Positions 5,317 to 12,534 of a stretch of DNA of 16,365 bases are shown in pieces. A model generated the notes under the pieces. It saw only the letters and a program-made list of their open reading frames with translations, had not been told where the DNA came from and ran no database searches. Source of the stretch: SVTX01 sp045588675 (GTDB taxonomy: Bacteria; Bacillota; Clostridia; Oscillospirales; CAG-272). The position numbers and the translations under genes were made by a program. The stretch lies in NCBI GenBank assembly GCA_045588675.1, contig JAZNER010000006.1, positions 1 to 16,365 of the forward strand. The letters are read 5' to 3'. Position 1 is the first letter of the stretch; the number at the start of each line of letters is the position of its first letter.

Positions 5317-8300
5317 TTGAGAAAACTATTCAAACTGTCGCAAAAGTCGAACAGACGGTAGACGAAAAGCCCGAAGTATACGGAGAAATATACCCTCTTC
5401 CGAGTGTTAGAGGCAATTTATTGCCCAATACCATTGCAAGTTCGGGAGATGATTATCTCGAGATAAAAGGCGAGGTAATTAATGCACGGCTCGGTCACGA
5501 TGGCACAAAGTTCGAGAGCGTAGGTGATCACATCCGTTCTCTCGGCGTCGGTCTCATTGACCTTGAAGAGCATTTAAAAGATGTTATCGGTGATTCCGTT
5601 GCGGATGGTCTGCTTTACGAAAACAATATGCTCTATCTCACGTCGAAGGGCGCTATTGTATCCGAGGGCGTTGAGATCATCAGCGGCACGGCGGGCGGTG
5701 GAGGCACCAACACGTTCACCGTAACTCTCACTAACCTTCTTGACGAACGTGTTATCACCGTTCCCGAGGGTGAGTCGGTTGTGCTGAGGTTCAATTACTC
5801 GTCTGTTGATGATGAAGGCATTGATGACGGCGCGGGTATCGGTCAAGTACTTGTCGGCGGTATTGTTCGCCGCACGTTTTCAGCCGTTCAAGGCGAGAAT
5901 GAAATTGATGTGACCGATTATCTCGCGGCAGGAACAAACAACGTATCCATCCGAGTTACCAACTCGGAGAACACGGGTAAGCTTCTTCCCTATACCATAA
6001 CACTTGCCGCGATTTATCTCACGTCTTCCTTTGATGCTATGGCAATACAGACGGGAGCTTTCACATTTCCTTACACGCCTACGGGTCTTGCAGAAAAGAC
6101 TATGCACTTTGAGGTGGACGGTGTTGAGATCGGCACAGATACGGTCGAAACTTCGGGAAGACAGGTGACCTACAGAATACCCGCGCAGAGCCACGGCTCA
6201 CACATTCTCCGCGCGTGGTTCACTTGCACAATAAACGGTGCGACGGTAACCTCTAACATTCTGTATTACAGTTTTATCAGCGTTGAGGAAGGCAACACCA
6301 AGCCGATCATAGCGATCACTACACCGCCTCTTTCGGGCGTTGAGCAGTATTCTAACATCGTCACGAAGTATAGGGTATATAATCCCACATCTTTGACCTC
6401 GGCAATCACGCTTGAGGTTGACGGCGAGGAGGTTGCAAGTCTTACGGTAGACCGTACCGAGCAGACTTGGACTTTCCGTCCCGAGGATGTCGGAGAGGTA
6501 ACACAGACTATTCGTTGCGGTGATGTGTATGTTTCTTGGACGCAGAGCGTTTCCGAGAGCAGTATCAAGGTTGAAGCGGAGACAGACTCCCTCGCATTGT
6601 TCCTCTCAAGCTACGGACGAAGCAACAATGAAGAGAATCCCGGCGTTTGGGAGAGCGAGGGCATCAAGGTCGAATTTAGCGGATTTAATTTTGTCTCTGA
6701 CGGATGGGTGCAAGACGAGGAAGATATAACCGTTATGCGAGTCACGGGTGACGCTCGATTGACTATCCCCTATAAGATGTTCGCATATGACTTCCGTACC
6801 ACGGGTAAAACGCTCGAATTTGAGCTTGCTACCCGAGAGGTGCTTAACTATGATGCCGAGGTGCTTTCGTGCTATAGCGGAGGCAGAGGCTTCAAGATAA
6901 CTGCTCAACAGCTTTCTATGGCTTCCGAGCAGAGTGCGCTTGGTACTCGATACAAGGAAGACGAGCATATCCGCATCTCTATCGTCGCCGAGAAAAAATC
7001 TGAAAACAGACTTCTGCTTTGTTACATAAACGGCATCATGTCAGGTGCGGTACAGTACCCCGAGGACGATGACTTCTCGCAGGCTGAGCCCGTGGGCATT
7101 ACTATCGGCTCTAACGATTGTACCACCGACATTTACAATATCCGTGTGTATGACAACAACTTGACTCGTTATCAAATACTTGATAATTGGATTGCTGACA
7201 CACAAATCACTAATGAAAAGCTTGCGCGATACTCTCGAAATGATGTTTATGATATTCGCGGTCAAGTGGTTATCTCCAAATTGCCGACAGACCTTCCCTA
7301 TATGGTCATTCGTGCTACGGAGCTTCCGAAGTTTAAGGGAGATAAGAAGACTTGTTCGGGAAATTTTACAGACCAGACGAACTCCGAACGAAGCTACAGC
7401 TTTACGGGCTCGGAGATAGATGTGCAGGGTACGTCCTCGCAGGGTTACTACCGCAAGAATTACAAGCTGAAATACAAGGGCGGTTTCATTCTCTTTGACG
7501 GCTCTACCGCAGAAACCTATCAAATGAATGATGATGCTGTCCCAACAAACGTCTTTACGATGAAGGCTGACGTTGCATCCTCCGAGGGCGCTTTCAACGT
7601 AGTGCTTTCAATGCTCTACAATGACCTTTGCCCTTACAAGACTCCCGCGCAGGAAGCGGACAGCCGCGTAAGACAGTGTATCGAGGGATTCCCTTGTGTT
7701 ATCTTTTGGGATAATGGAAGTGAGATAAAATTCCTCGGAAAATACAATTTCAACAATGATAAGGGAACGCCCGAGGTATTCGGCTTCAAGAGCGGTGACG
7801 AGTCTTGGGAGACTTTGCAGAACGGTACTGACCGCGTAGGTTGGCACAGTGCAGATTTTTCGGGTACGGCTTGGAAAGCAGACTTTGAGGCACGTTATCC
7901 CGAAGATAATGTCAATGTAACTCGCCTTAAAGCTCTTGCCGAATGGTTGGTATCTACCGACACAGACCAAGCTACCGATGCGGTGCTTCCCGAGGCTGTG
8001 ACCTACGACGGCGTAGAGTATACCACCGATTCCGTGGAATACCGCCTTGCGAAATTCAGCGCGGAGCTTTCCGATCATTTCGTTGAAGAAGCAATTATTT
8101 TCTATTATCTCTATACGGAGATCTTCCTCTCCATCGACCAAAGAGAGAAAAACTCGTTCCCGACTTACCTTGCGGACGTTGGCAAGTGGATTGTGTTGTT
8201 CTATGATGCGGACTCTTCTTGCGGTACGGATAACAAGGGCAATCTCGCGTTTGACTACTACCTTGAAGATATCGACTACACCGAGGGCGGCGATCCTATC

Positions 8301-10034
8301 TATAACGGACAGAACTCCGTTCTTTGGAAGAATCTCCGTGCGACGAGGTTTGACGAGATCGCGGCTATGTATAAAGAAATGCGTACAAACGGCTCGATCA
8401 GCTACGAGAAGGTTATCGAGAAATTCGAGAACCATCAGAACAAGTGGTGCGAGGCTATCTTCAACGAGGATATGCACACCAAGTACATTGAGCCACTTCT
8501 CGAGGAAGGCAAAGGCGACTATCTTCCTATGCTTCAAGGTAAGAAGGAGCAATGGATGAAGTGGTGGTTATATAACCGCTTCCGCTACCTCGACTCCAAG
8601 TATGAGACCGGTACGTCTATGACGAACCGAATTCGTATTCGTGCGAAGGGCAAGGCGAACATATCCCTCACGTCGTATGTTAATATGTACGGTCGGATAT
8701 ACTACAACGCCGAAATGGTAGCACACCGATTGAACCGAGGCGAAGAACAGGAATTCGTATGGACGGCTTCGGGCGGTGAGGACGCATCTATCTATATTAA
8801 CGATGCGGATATGCTTACTTCTCTCGGCGACCTCTCATCGCTTAGGGTTGAGGATATAGACGCATCGCTTGCAACGCATATCACCGAGCTTAAACTCGGT
8901 GACGAGGCTTCCGATTATGAGAATACTGCGTTGAACGAACTTACCCTCGGTAACAATATTCTACTCCGTAAATTGGATGTAAGAAATTGCCCGAATCTCA
9001 CGCAATCGGTAGATATATCGGGATGCACGAATATCGAGGAAGTTTACTTCGATGGTTCGAGCATTACGGGTCTCAAGCTCCCGAACGGCGGTATCTTGAA
9101 GACCCTTCATCTGCCCGGTACGATAAAGAACCTCACTCTGCTCAATCAGGCTTCTCTTGCTGAATTTGTCATTCCGAGCTATTCACAGATTGAAACCCTT
9201 CGTCTTGAAAACAACAGCAGCGTTATCGATCCCTTTGCAATCCTTGAACAGATCGCAGATAACAGCCGTGTACGAATCATCGGCTTCGACCGCACGATGA
9301 CGGAAGCCGAGTTCAAAGCGTTCCTCGACAAGCTCGACGCTATGAGAGGCATCGACGAGAACGGCAACAACACCGATACGGCGCAGGTGAGCGGTAGGGT
9401 GTATGTTGAGGAAATCAACGGAACTCTCCTTGCAAGAGCGGAAAAGTATGTCGGTCTTACTGTTGAGTATGGCTCTGTATTCTTGAACTCTACGAGATTG
9501 GTTGAGAGAACATTGAGCGGGGAGTATGTGAATGATAGGGTGACGAGTGTAGGAGCAAAGGCATTTAATGGATGTACTGCTTTGACCAACTTGCACCTTG
9601 CAAATGCTACATCACTTGGCGATGGCTTTATGGATAATTGCTATATTAAAGATGGAAATGCAACCATAAGTCGTTGCAATGTCAAGTTCGATAGCATAAT
9701 TGTTTTTCCTTGGCAAGCTTGTGCATTCCGTAATTTGGGAGGCACAACAATAATCGACTTCCGCAACTATGTGGAACTGAATTATAGAACAGCATACGGT
9801 GTTGTATACAACTCTCACATCGTCCTGCGTTATGAGGATGGCGTTTGTCCGTTGGGACATTCACAAAGTTATTGGCAGAACTCTTACTTCTATGTTCCTT
9901 CGGCACTTTTGGAGCAATACCAAACGGCAAGCAATTGGTCTGCTCAAACAGGATTCAAAAACGCATTTCGCGCTATCGAGGACTACACGGTAGACGGCAC
10001 TATAACGGGCGAACTCGACGAAACAAAGATTTGA
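5313..10034 (+). CDS. Giant multidomain phage fibre / receptor-binding protein with LamG-like, CotH-kinase-like and LRR domains
   Basis: This 1573-residue protein has no signal peptide or membrane segment, as expected for a virion protein. Residues 20-125 resemble phage fibre N-termini (EVINARLGHDGTKFESVGDH, LYLTSKGAIVSEGVEI). Residues about 130-420 are beta-rich, Ig-like repeats. Residues about 427-625 look like a concanavalin A/LamG-type lectin domain (GVWESEGIKVEFSGFNF, LLLCYINGIMSGAV, TDIYNIRVYDN). Residues about 700-975 resemble a CotH-type kinase fold: DVQGTSSQGYYRKNYKLK, FTMKADVASSEG, LGKYNFNNDKG, KWIVLFYDADSSCG (Asp 965/967). Residues about 1205-1300 form an LRR-like beta-solenoid and 1405-1560 a BspA-type repeat ending with FRAIEDYT. 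The likely role is binding of host surface glycans or proteins. It starts by ATGA overlap with the adaptor gene. The C-terminal DNA (about 9500-9960) is more AT-rich than the preceding repeat region, suggesting domain exchange. Domain calls are by eye; CotH activity is not demonstrated. Confidence 0.85.
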   Translation: MIEKTIQTVAKVEQTVDEKPEVYGEIYPLPSVRGNLLPNTIASSGDDYLEIKGEVINARLGHDGTKFESVGDHIRSLGVGLIDLEEHLKDVIGDSVADGLLYENNMLYLTSKGAIVSEGVEIISGTAGGGGTNTFTVTLTNLLDERVITVPEGESVVLRFNYSSVDDEGIDDGAGIGQVLVGGIVRRTFSAVQGENEIDVTDYLAAGTNNVSIRVTNSENTGKLLPYTITLAAIYLTSSFDAMAIQTGAFTFPYTPTGLAEKTMHFEVDGVEIGTDTVETSGRQVTYRIPAQSHGSHILRAWFTCTINGATVTSNILYYSFISVEEGNTKPIIAITTPPLSGVEQYSNIVTKYRVYNPTSLTSAITLEVDGEEVASLTVDRTEQTWTFRPEDVGEVTQTIRCGDVYVSWTQSVSESSIKVEAETDSLALFLSSYGRSNNEENPGVWESEGIKVEFSGFNFVSDGWVQDEEDITVMRVTGDARLTIPYKMFAYDFRTTGKTLEFELATREVLNYDAEVLSCYSGGRGFKITAQQLSMASEQSALGTRYKEDEHIRISIVAEKKSENRLLLCYINGIMSGAVQYPEDDDFSQAEPVGITIGSNDCTTDIYNIRVYDNNLTRYQILDNWIADTQITNEKLARYSRNDVYDIRGQVVISKLPTDLPYMVIRATELPKFKGDKKTCSGNFTDQTNSERSYSFTGSEIDVQGTSSQGYYRKNYKLKYKGGFILFDGSTAETYQMNDDAVPTNVFTMKADVASSEGAFNVVLSMLYNDLCPYKTPAQEADSRVRQCIEGFPCVIFWDNGSEIKFLGKYNFNNDKGTPEVFGFKSGDESWETLQNGTDRVGWHSADFSGTAWKADFEARYPEDNVNVTRLKALAEWLVSTDTDQATDAVLPEAVTYDGVEYTTDSVEYRLAKFSAELSDHFVEEAIIFYYLYTEIFLSIDQREKNSFPTYLADVGKWIVLFYDADSSCGTDNKGNLAFDYYLEDIDYTEGGDPIYNGQNSVLWKNLRATRFDEIAAMYKEMRTNGSISYEKVIEKFENHQNKWCEAIFNEDMHTKYIEPLLEEGKGDYLPMLQGKKEQWMKWWLYNRFRYLDSKYETGTSMTNRIRIRAKGKANISLTSYVNMYGRIYYNAEMVAHRLNRGEEQEFVWTASGGEDASIYINDADMLTSLGDLSSLRVEDIDASLATHITELKLGDEASDYENTALNELTLGNNILLRKLDVRNCPNLTQSVDISGCTNIEEVYFDGSSITGLKLPNGGILKTLHLPGTIKNLTLLNQASLAEFVIPSYSQIETLRLENNSSVIDPFAILEQIADNSRVRIIGFDRTMTEAEFKAFLDKLDAMRGIDENGNNTDTAQVSGRVYVEEINGTLLARAEKYVGLTVEYGSVFLNSTRLVERTLSGEYVNDRVTSVGAKAFNGCTALTNLHLANATSLGDGFMDNCYIKDGNATISRCNVKFDSIIVFPWQACAFRNLGGTTIIDFRNYVELNYRTAYGVVYNSHIVLRYEDGVCPLGHSQSYWQNSYFYVPSALLEQYQTASNWSAQTGFKNAFRAIEDYTVDGTITGELDETKI

Positions 10035-10036
10035 GG
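10022..10036 (+). repeat. Junction repeat copy 1 (AACAAAGATTTGAGG)
   Basis: The end of the giant fibre gene, its stop codon and the following Shine-Dalgarno form a sequence that recurs, with one difference, after the second fibre gene at 11088-11102. In this copy ACA AAG ATT TGA is coding (Thr-Lys-Ile-stop). Confidence 0.55.
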
Positions 10037-10045
10037 TGAGTAATT

Positions 10046-11089
10046 ATGGCTGAATTTATTAATACCGCCGACATAATCGGCGACGATGAAATGTGCGACC
10101 AAATCATTATGAGGACGGTCACGGAGTACAAGGAAAATCGCATTTCCGAAGTCGGACAGTACGCCTTTTATGGGTGTACTGCGCTGACGATGGTGGATGT
10201 GCCGAATGTGACATCTATTGCGGCGAACTCGTTTGAAGGCTGTTCCGCGCTCACCGCCTTAATTCTGCGGAGTGCTACGGTCTGCACGATGGCGAATACC
10301 AACGCGCTTACAAACTCCGCTATCGCAAGCGGTACGGGATATATATATGTTCCTCGCAATCTTGTTGATAGCTACAAGTCGCAGACCAATTTCAGCACCT
10401 ATGCCGAACAAATTCGCGCTATTGAAGATTATACAAAAGACGGGACGGTTGACGGCAGTTTCAATTGGTGTACGGGCGTAGAGCTTGACAAGACATCGTT
10501 GACATTTGACGAACAGAAGACTCAAACGCTTACGGCAACAATGCTTACACCTTCGCCTCACGGCTTCGATGAGGTTAAATGGTCAAGCGGTGACGAGTCA
10601 ATCGCCGTAGTCAATAACGGCGTTGTAACACCGATGGGCAAAGGCACAACGACTATCACGGCAAGTTGTAACGGATATTCGGCTACTTGCGAGGTAGTGG
10701 TAAACGCCGAAGGAATGAATGTGTTAGCAGGCGTTGCTTTTAACGCAGGATATATCAGCAACAACGGATCTATCACAGCAGGCGGCGCGAGTGACGTATA
10801 TACGGATAAGTTCTCAATCCTTCCTCTCGTTGGTCATGCACTTACCATCACCTTGCTTGACGCTAAATCAACGGCGACAAACAGCCGAATTGTTTATTAC
10901 AATGACAACGGAGCTGTGAAGGGATATACGCAAGGCTCGTCTATCGGTACTGACGGAATAGTAATCACATCTACCGTTCCGAGCGACGCTACGCTTGCCG
11001 CTATCTCAATTAATAAGTCTAATGGTTTCAGCGGGATCAGAATCGCGCTCGGCGGTGCGATTGTCGGTTTGCTGAGCTATACAGCGTAA
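10046..11089 (+). CDS. Second fibre-like protein: BspA-type LRR plus Big_2 Ig-like domain
   Basis: The 347-residue product starts at an ATG with GAGGTGAG at 10033-10040. Residues about 30-130 are a short BspA/LRR_5-type repeat (ISEVGQYAFYGCTALTMVDV, NSFEGCSALTALILRS, GYIYVPRNLVDSYK, QIRAIEDYTKDGT), clearly related to residues 1405-1565 of the upstream fibre. Residues about 143-219 are a bacterial Ig-like Big_2 domain (GVELDKTSLTFDEQKTQTL, VKWSSGDESIAVVNNGVV, GKGTTTITASCNGYSATCEV). Residues 220-347 form a Gly/Ser/Thr-rich beta domain without a recognised family, possibly the receptor-binding tip. The N-terminus keeps little beyond one repeat unit, so this may be a distal fibre subunit or an accessory tip associated with the giant fibre. 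Adhesion to host surface is inferred from domain content. Confidence 0.8.
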   Translation: MAEFINTADIIGDDEMCDQIIMRTVTEYKENRISEVGQYAFYGCTALTMVDVPNVTSIAANSFEGCSALTALILRSATVCTMANTNALTNSAIASGTGYIYVPRNLVDSYKSQTNFSTYAEQIRAIEDYTKDGTVDGSFNWCTGVELDKTSLTFDEQKTQTLTATMLTPSPHGFDEVKWSSGDESIAVVNNGVVTPMGKGTTTITASCNGYSATCEVVVNAEGMNVLAGVAFNAGYISNNGSITAGGASDVYTDKFSILPLVGHALTITLLDAKSTATNSRIVYYNDNGAVKGYTQGSSIGTDGIVITSTVPSDATLAAISINKSNGFSGIRIALGGAIVGLLSYTA

Positions 11090-11102
11090 CAAAGATTTAA
11101 GG
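11088..11102 (+). repeat. Junction repeat copy 2 (AACAAAGATTTAAGG)
   Basis: This is the second copy of the fibre-gene end sequence seen at 10022-10036. Here the ACA-AAG-ATT-TAA lies just past the real stop codon (TAA at 11087-11089) and out of frame, like a relic of an ancestral C-terminus ending Thr-Lys-Ile. Confidence 0.5.
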
Positions 11103-11112
11103 AGGTAACAAA

Positions 11113-11307
11113 ATGATAATCGTCGAATATTACAGAACCCGTACAGACGGCGTGGTACTCAATCGCACATATTCCGATGCAGGAATGATGATTGAGCGCG
11201 ACGGCGTCAGATACTCCGAGGCTATTGACCCTGCTGAACTTGGCAGGGTCTACACCGAGACGGATGAGCCGATCGAAATTCCCGAAGCCGATGAGGTGAC
11301 GGAATGA
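11113..11307 (+). CDS. Small phage protein of fibre/lysis cassette, unknown function
   Basis: The ATG at 11113 is preceded by an excellent AAGGAGGT (11099-11106). The 64-residue product (MIIVEYYRTRTDGVVLNRTY, DAGMMIERDGVRYSEAIDP, ending in an acidic tail) resembles short proteins often found next to fibre and lysis genes in Bacillota phages, where they are of unknown role. The pattern of short strands with a GVRY segment suggests a small beta-rich domain. There is no membrane segment. Its stop overlaps the start of the 29-residue membrane peptide by ATGA. A perfect 8-bp inverted repeat (11227-11234 / 11243-11250) lies within the gene. Confidence 0.7.
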   Translation: MIIVEYYRTRTDGVVLNRTYSDAGMMIERDGVRYSEAIDPAELGRVYTETDEPIEIPEADEVTE

Positions 11308-11393
11308 TCAGCGCGTGGAATCTCTTGTGGATAATTCCCGTCTCGGCGTCGTTCGGATTTGTTATAGCCGCGATTTTGGCGGCTTCAAAATAA
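11304..11393 (+). CDS. 29-residue single-span membrane peptide
   Basis: An ATGA overlap with the preceding gene and GAGGTG at 11293-11298 support translation. The product, MISAWNLLWIIPVSASFGFV followed by IAAILAASK, is almost entirely one hydrophobic helix with a terminal lysine. Very short single-span proteins of this kind are common in the fibre/lysis region of Clostridia phages. A holin-like or lysis-accessory role is plausible because the amidase lies two genes downstream, but this is inference; one short helix is smaller than well-characterised holins. Confidence 0.6.
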   Translation: MISAWNLLWIIPVSASFGFVIAAILAASK

Positions 11394-11417
11394 ACTTATA
11401 GAAAAGAGGGAAAACAA

Positions 11418-11669
11418 ATGACAAACACAGTACAGATGCTTGCCGCGAAATCGGAGGCACTCAAGAACTCGGTGCAGACCATTCTCGGTCAGCTCAAGCA
11501 GACCAACGATGAAATTACTGCACAAATTCAGCTTAACGCTAACAACGCAGAACAGCACACCAAGGACATTGAACAGCTTCACAAGGATAACGTAGAGCTT
11601 GCCGCTCTCAAGAAAGAGAACGAGGCTTTCATTGCAAGCGTCGGGGATATCCTCGATGACGAAGAATAA
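11418..11669 (+). CDS. Coiled-coil small protein, unknown function
   Basis: The 83-residue product starts at an ATG with AGAGGG about 9 bases upstream. It is rich in Ala, Gln, Glu, Lys and Asn with heptad-like leucine/isoleucine spacing (LAAKSEALKNSVQTILGQLK, DIEQLHKDNVELAALKKE) and ends in an acidic DDEE. This predicts a long coiled coil or helical bundle. There is no membrane span, so it is not a holin by itself, though a XhlA-like helper role or a structural role is possible. It lies between the membrane peptide and the amidase, 8 bases before the amidase start. Confidence 0.65.
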   Translation: MTNTVQMLAAKSEALKNSVQTILGQLKQTNDEITAQIQLNANNAEQHTKDIEQLHKDNVELAALKKENEAFIASVGDILDDEE

Positions 11670-11677
11670 AAGCAATA

Positions 11678-12526
11678 ATGGCATTTAAGGTTGCGTTAAA
11701 TGCGGGTCATTATCTCGGGACTATTGGCAAGAACTGCCCTCGACAGCTTGACCCCTTAATGACAAAGGAGTGGGTGCTCAATAACCGCGTTGTCACAAAG
11801 ATGCAAAAGCTCTTGTCTGCTTATGAAGATATTGAGGTTTTGCGAGTGGATGACCCCGAGGGACTTGTTGAACAGACTTTCACAGAAAAGCGAAAAATCG
11901 TAAACGATTCGGGTGCAGATTTCTACCTCGGAGTGCATCACAATGCATTGGGAAGAATCTTCAACGGTGGCGGTATCTCTGCTTTCGTCACTATCAACCC
12001 CACAGCAGAAAGTGTAGAGTGGCGTGATGCGCTTTATTATAAAGCGGTCAAGGAAACGGGGCTCAAGGGAAACCGTGTTTCTCCGCTTGTGGAGCGCGAT
12101 CTGCACGAACTCCGATACTTGAATTGCCCCGCTGTCCTTATGGAATGCGGATTTATGGATAGCACGGTGGATTGCCCGCAGATACTCACCGATGAATATG
12201 CCGACAAAATCGCAAAGGCTTTTGTGGCGGTTATTGTGGAGAAATCGGGCGCAAAACTCAAGCCGTCCGTAGAGCCTCAAAAAACGCCTACAACGGTCGA
12301 AAAGGTTGTATCTATAATTCTCCCAATTCTCAAGCGAGGAAGCCGTGGCGAGGATGTGCGAAGCCTACAAACGCTATTAAATGCAAAAGGCGCGTCGCTT
12401 GAGGCGGATGGCTCTTTCGGTCCTGCTACTGATAAGGCTTTGAGAGAGTTTCAAGAGTCGCGTGACCTTGAGATTGACGGCATTTGTGGCTCGGAGACTT
12501 GGACGGCACTATTAACAAAAGAATGA
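11678..12526 (+). CDS. Endolysin: N-acetylmuramoyl-L-alanine amidase (Amidase_3) with peptidoglycan-binding domain
   Basis: The 282-residue protein hydrolyses the amide bond between N-acetylmuramic acid and L-alanine in peptidoglycan, releasing phage progeny. The N-terminal Amidase_3 domain (residues about 3-190) shows the zinc and catalytic set: His11 in LNAGH, Glu31 in TKEWVLNN, His87 in GVHHNA and catalytic Glu156 in LMECGFMDS. A proline/threonine linker (about 195-210) leads to a PG_binding_1 domain (about 216-280: LKRGSRGEDVRSLQTLLNAK, DGSFGPATDKALREFQ, DGICGSETW). No signal peptide is present, so export would need a holin. The ribosome binding site is weak. Its place between fibre genes and the minor head gene, rather than at the end of the tail module, is unusual. 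Confidence 0.93.
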   Translation: MAFKVALNAGHYLGTIGKNCPRQLDPLMTKEWVLNNRVVTKMQKLLSAYEDIEVLRVDDPEGLVEQTFTEKRKIVNDSGADFYLGVHHNALGRIFNGGGISAFVTINPTAESVEWRDALYYKAVKETGLKGNRVSPLVERDLHELRYLNCPAVLMECGFMDSTVDCPQILTDEYADKIAKAFVAVIVEKSGAKLKPSVEPQKTPTTVEKVVSIILPILKRGSRGEDVRSLQTLLNAKGASLEADGSFGPATDKALREFQESRDLEIDGICGSETWTALLTKE

Positions 12527-12534
12527 GGTAAATT

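Noticed and set aside
7608..8552. Long minus-strand open frame within the fibre gene
   Set aside because: The + strand encodes continuous fibre sequence with recognisable domains; the reverse frame looks like a codon-bias shadow.
8047..8559. Arg/Ser-rich + strand open frame inside the fibre gene
   Set aside because: It overlaps the CotH-like region in another frame, has biased composition typical of out-of-frame translation, and has no ribosome binding site.
9500..9975. Diversity-generating retroelement variable region
   Set aside because: No reverse transcriptase, template repeat or near-identical repeat pair is visible in the window, so the divergent fibre end is better described as mosaic exchange.
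10486..10515. TTGACA-like strings near 10490-10505 as a promoter
   Set aside because: They lie in coding sequence and no TATAAT-like box occurs at 16-18 bases.
11418..11669. Holin call for the 83-residue protein before the amidase
   Set aside because: It has no hydrophobic segment; its composition is that of a soluble coiled coil.
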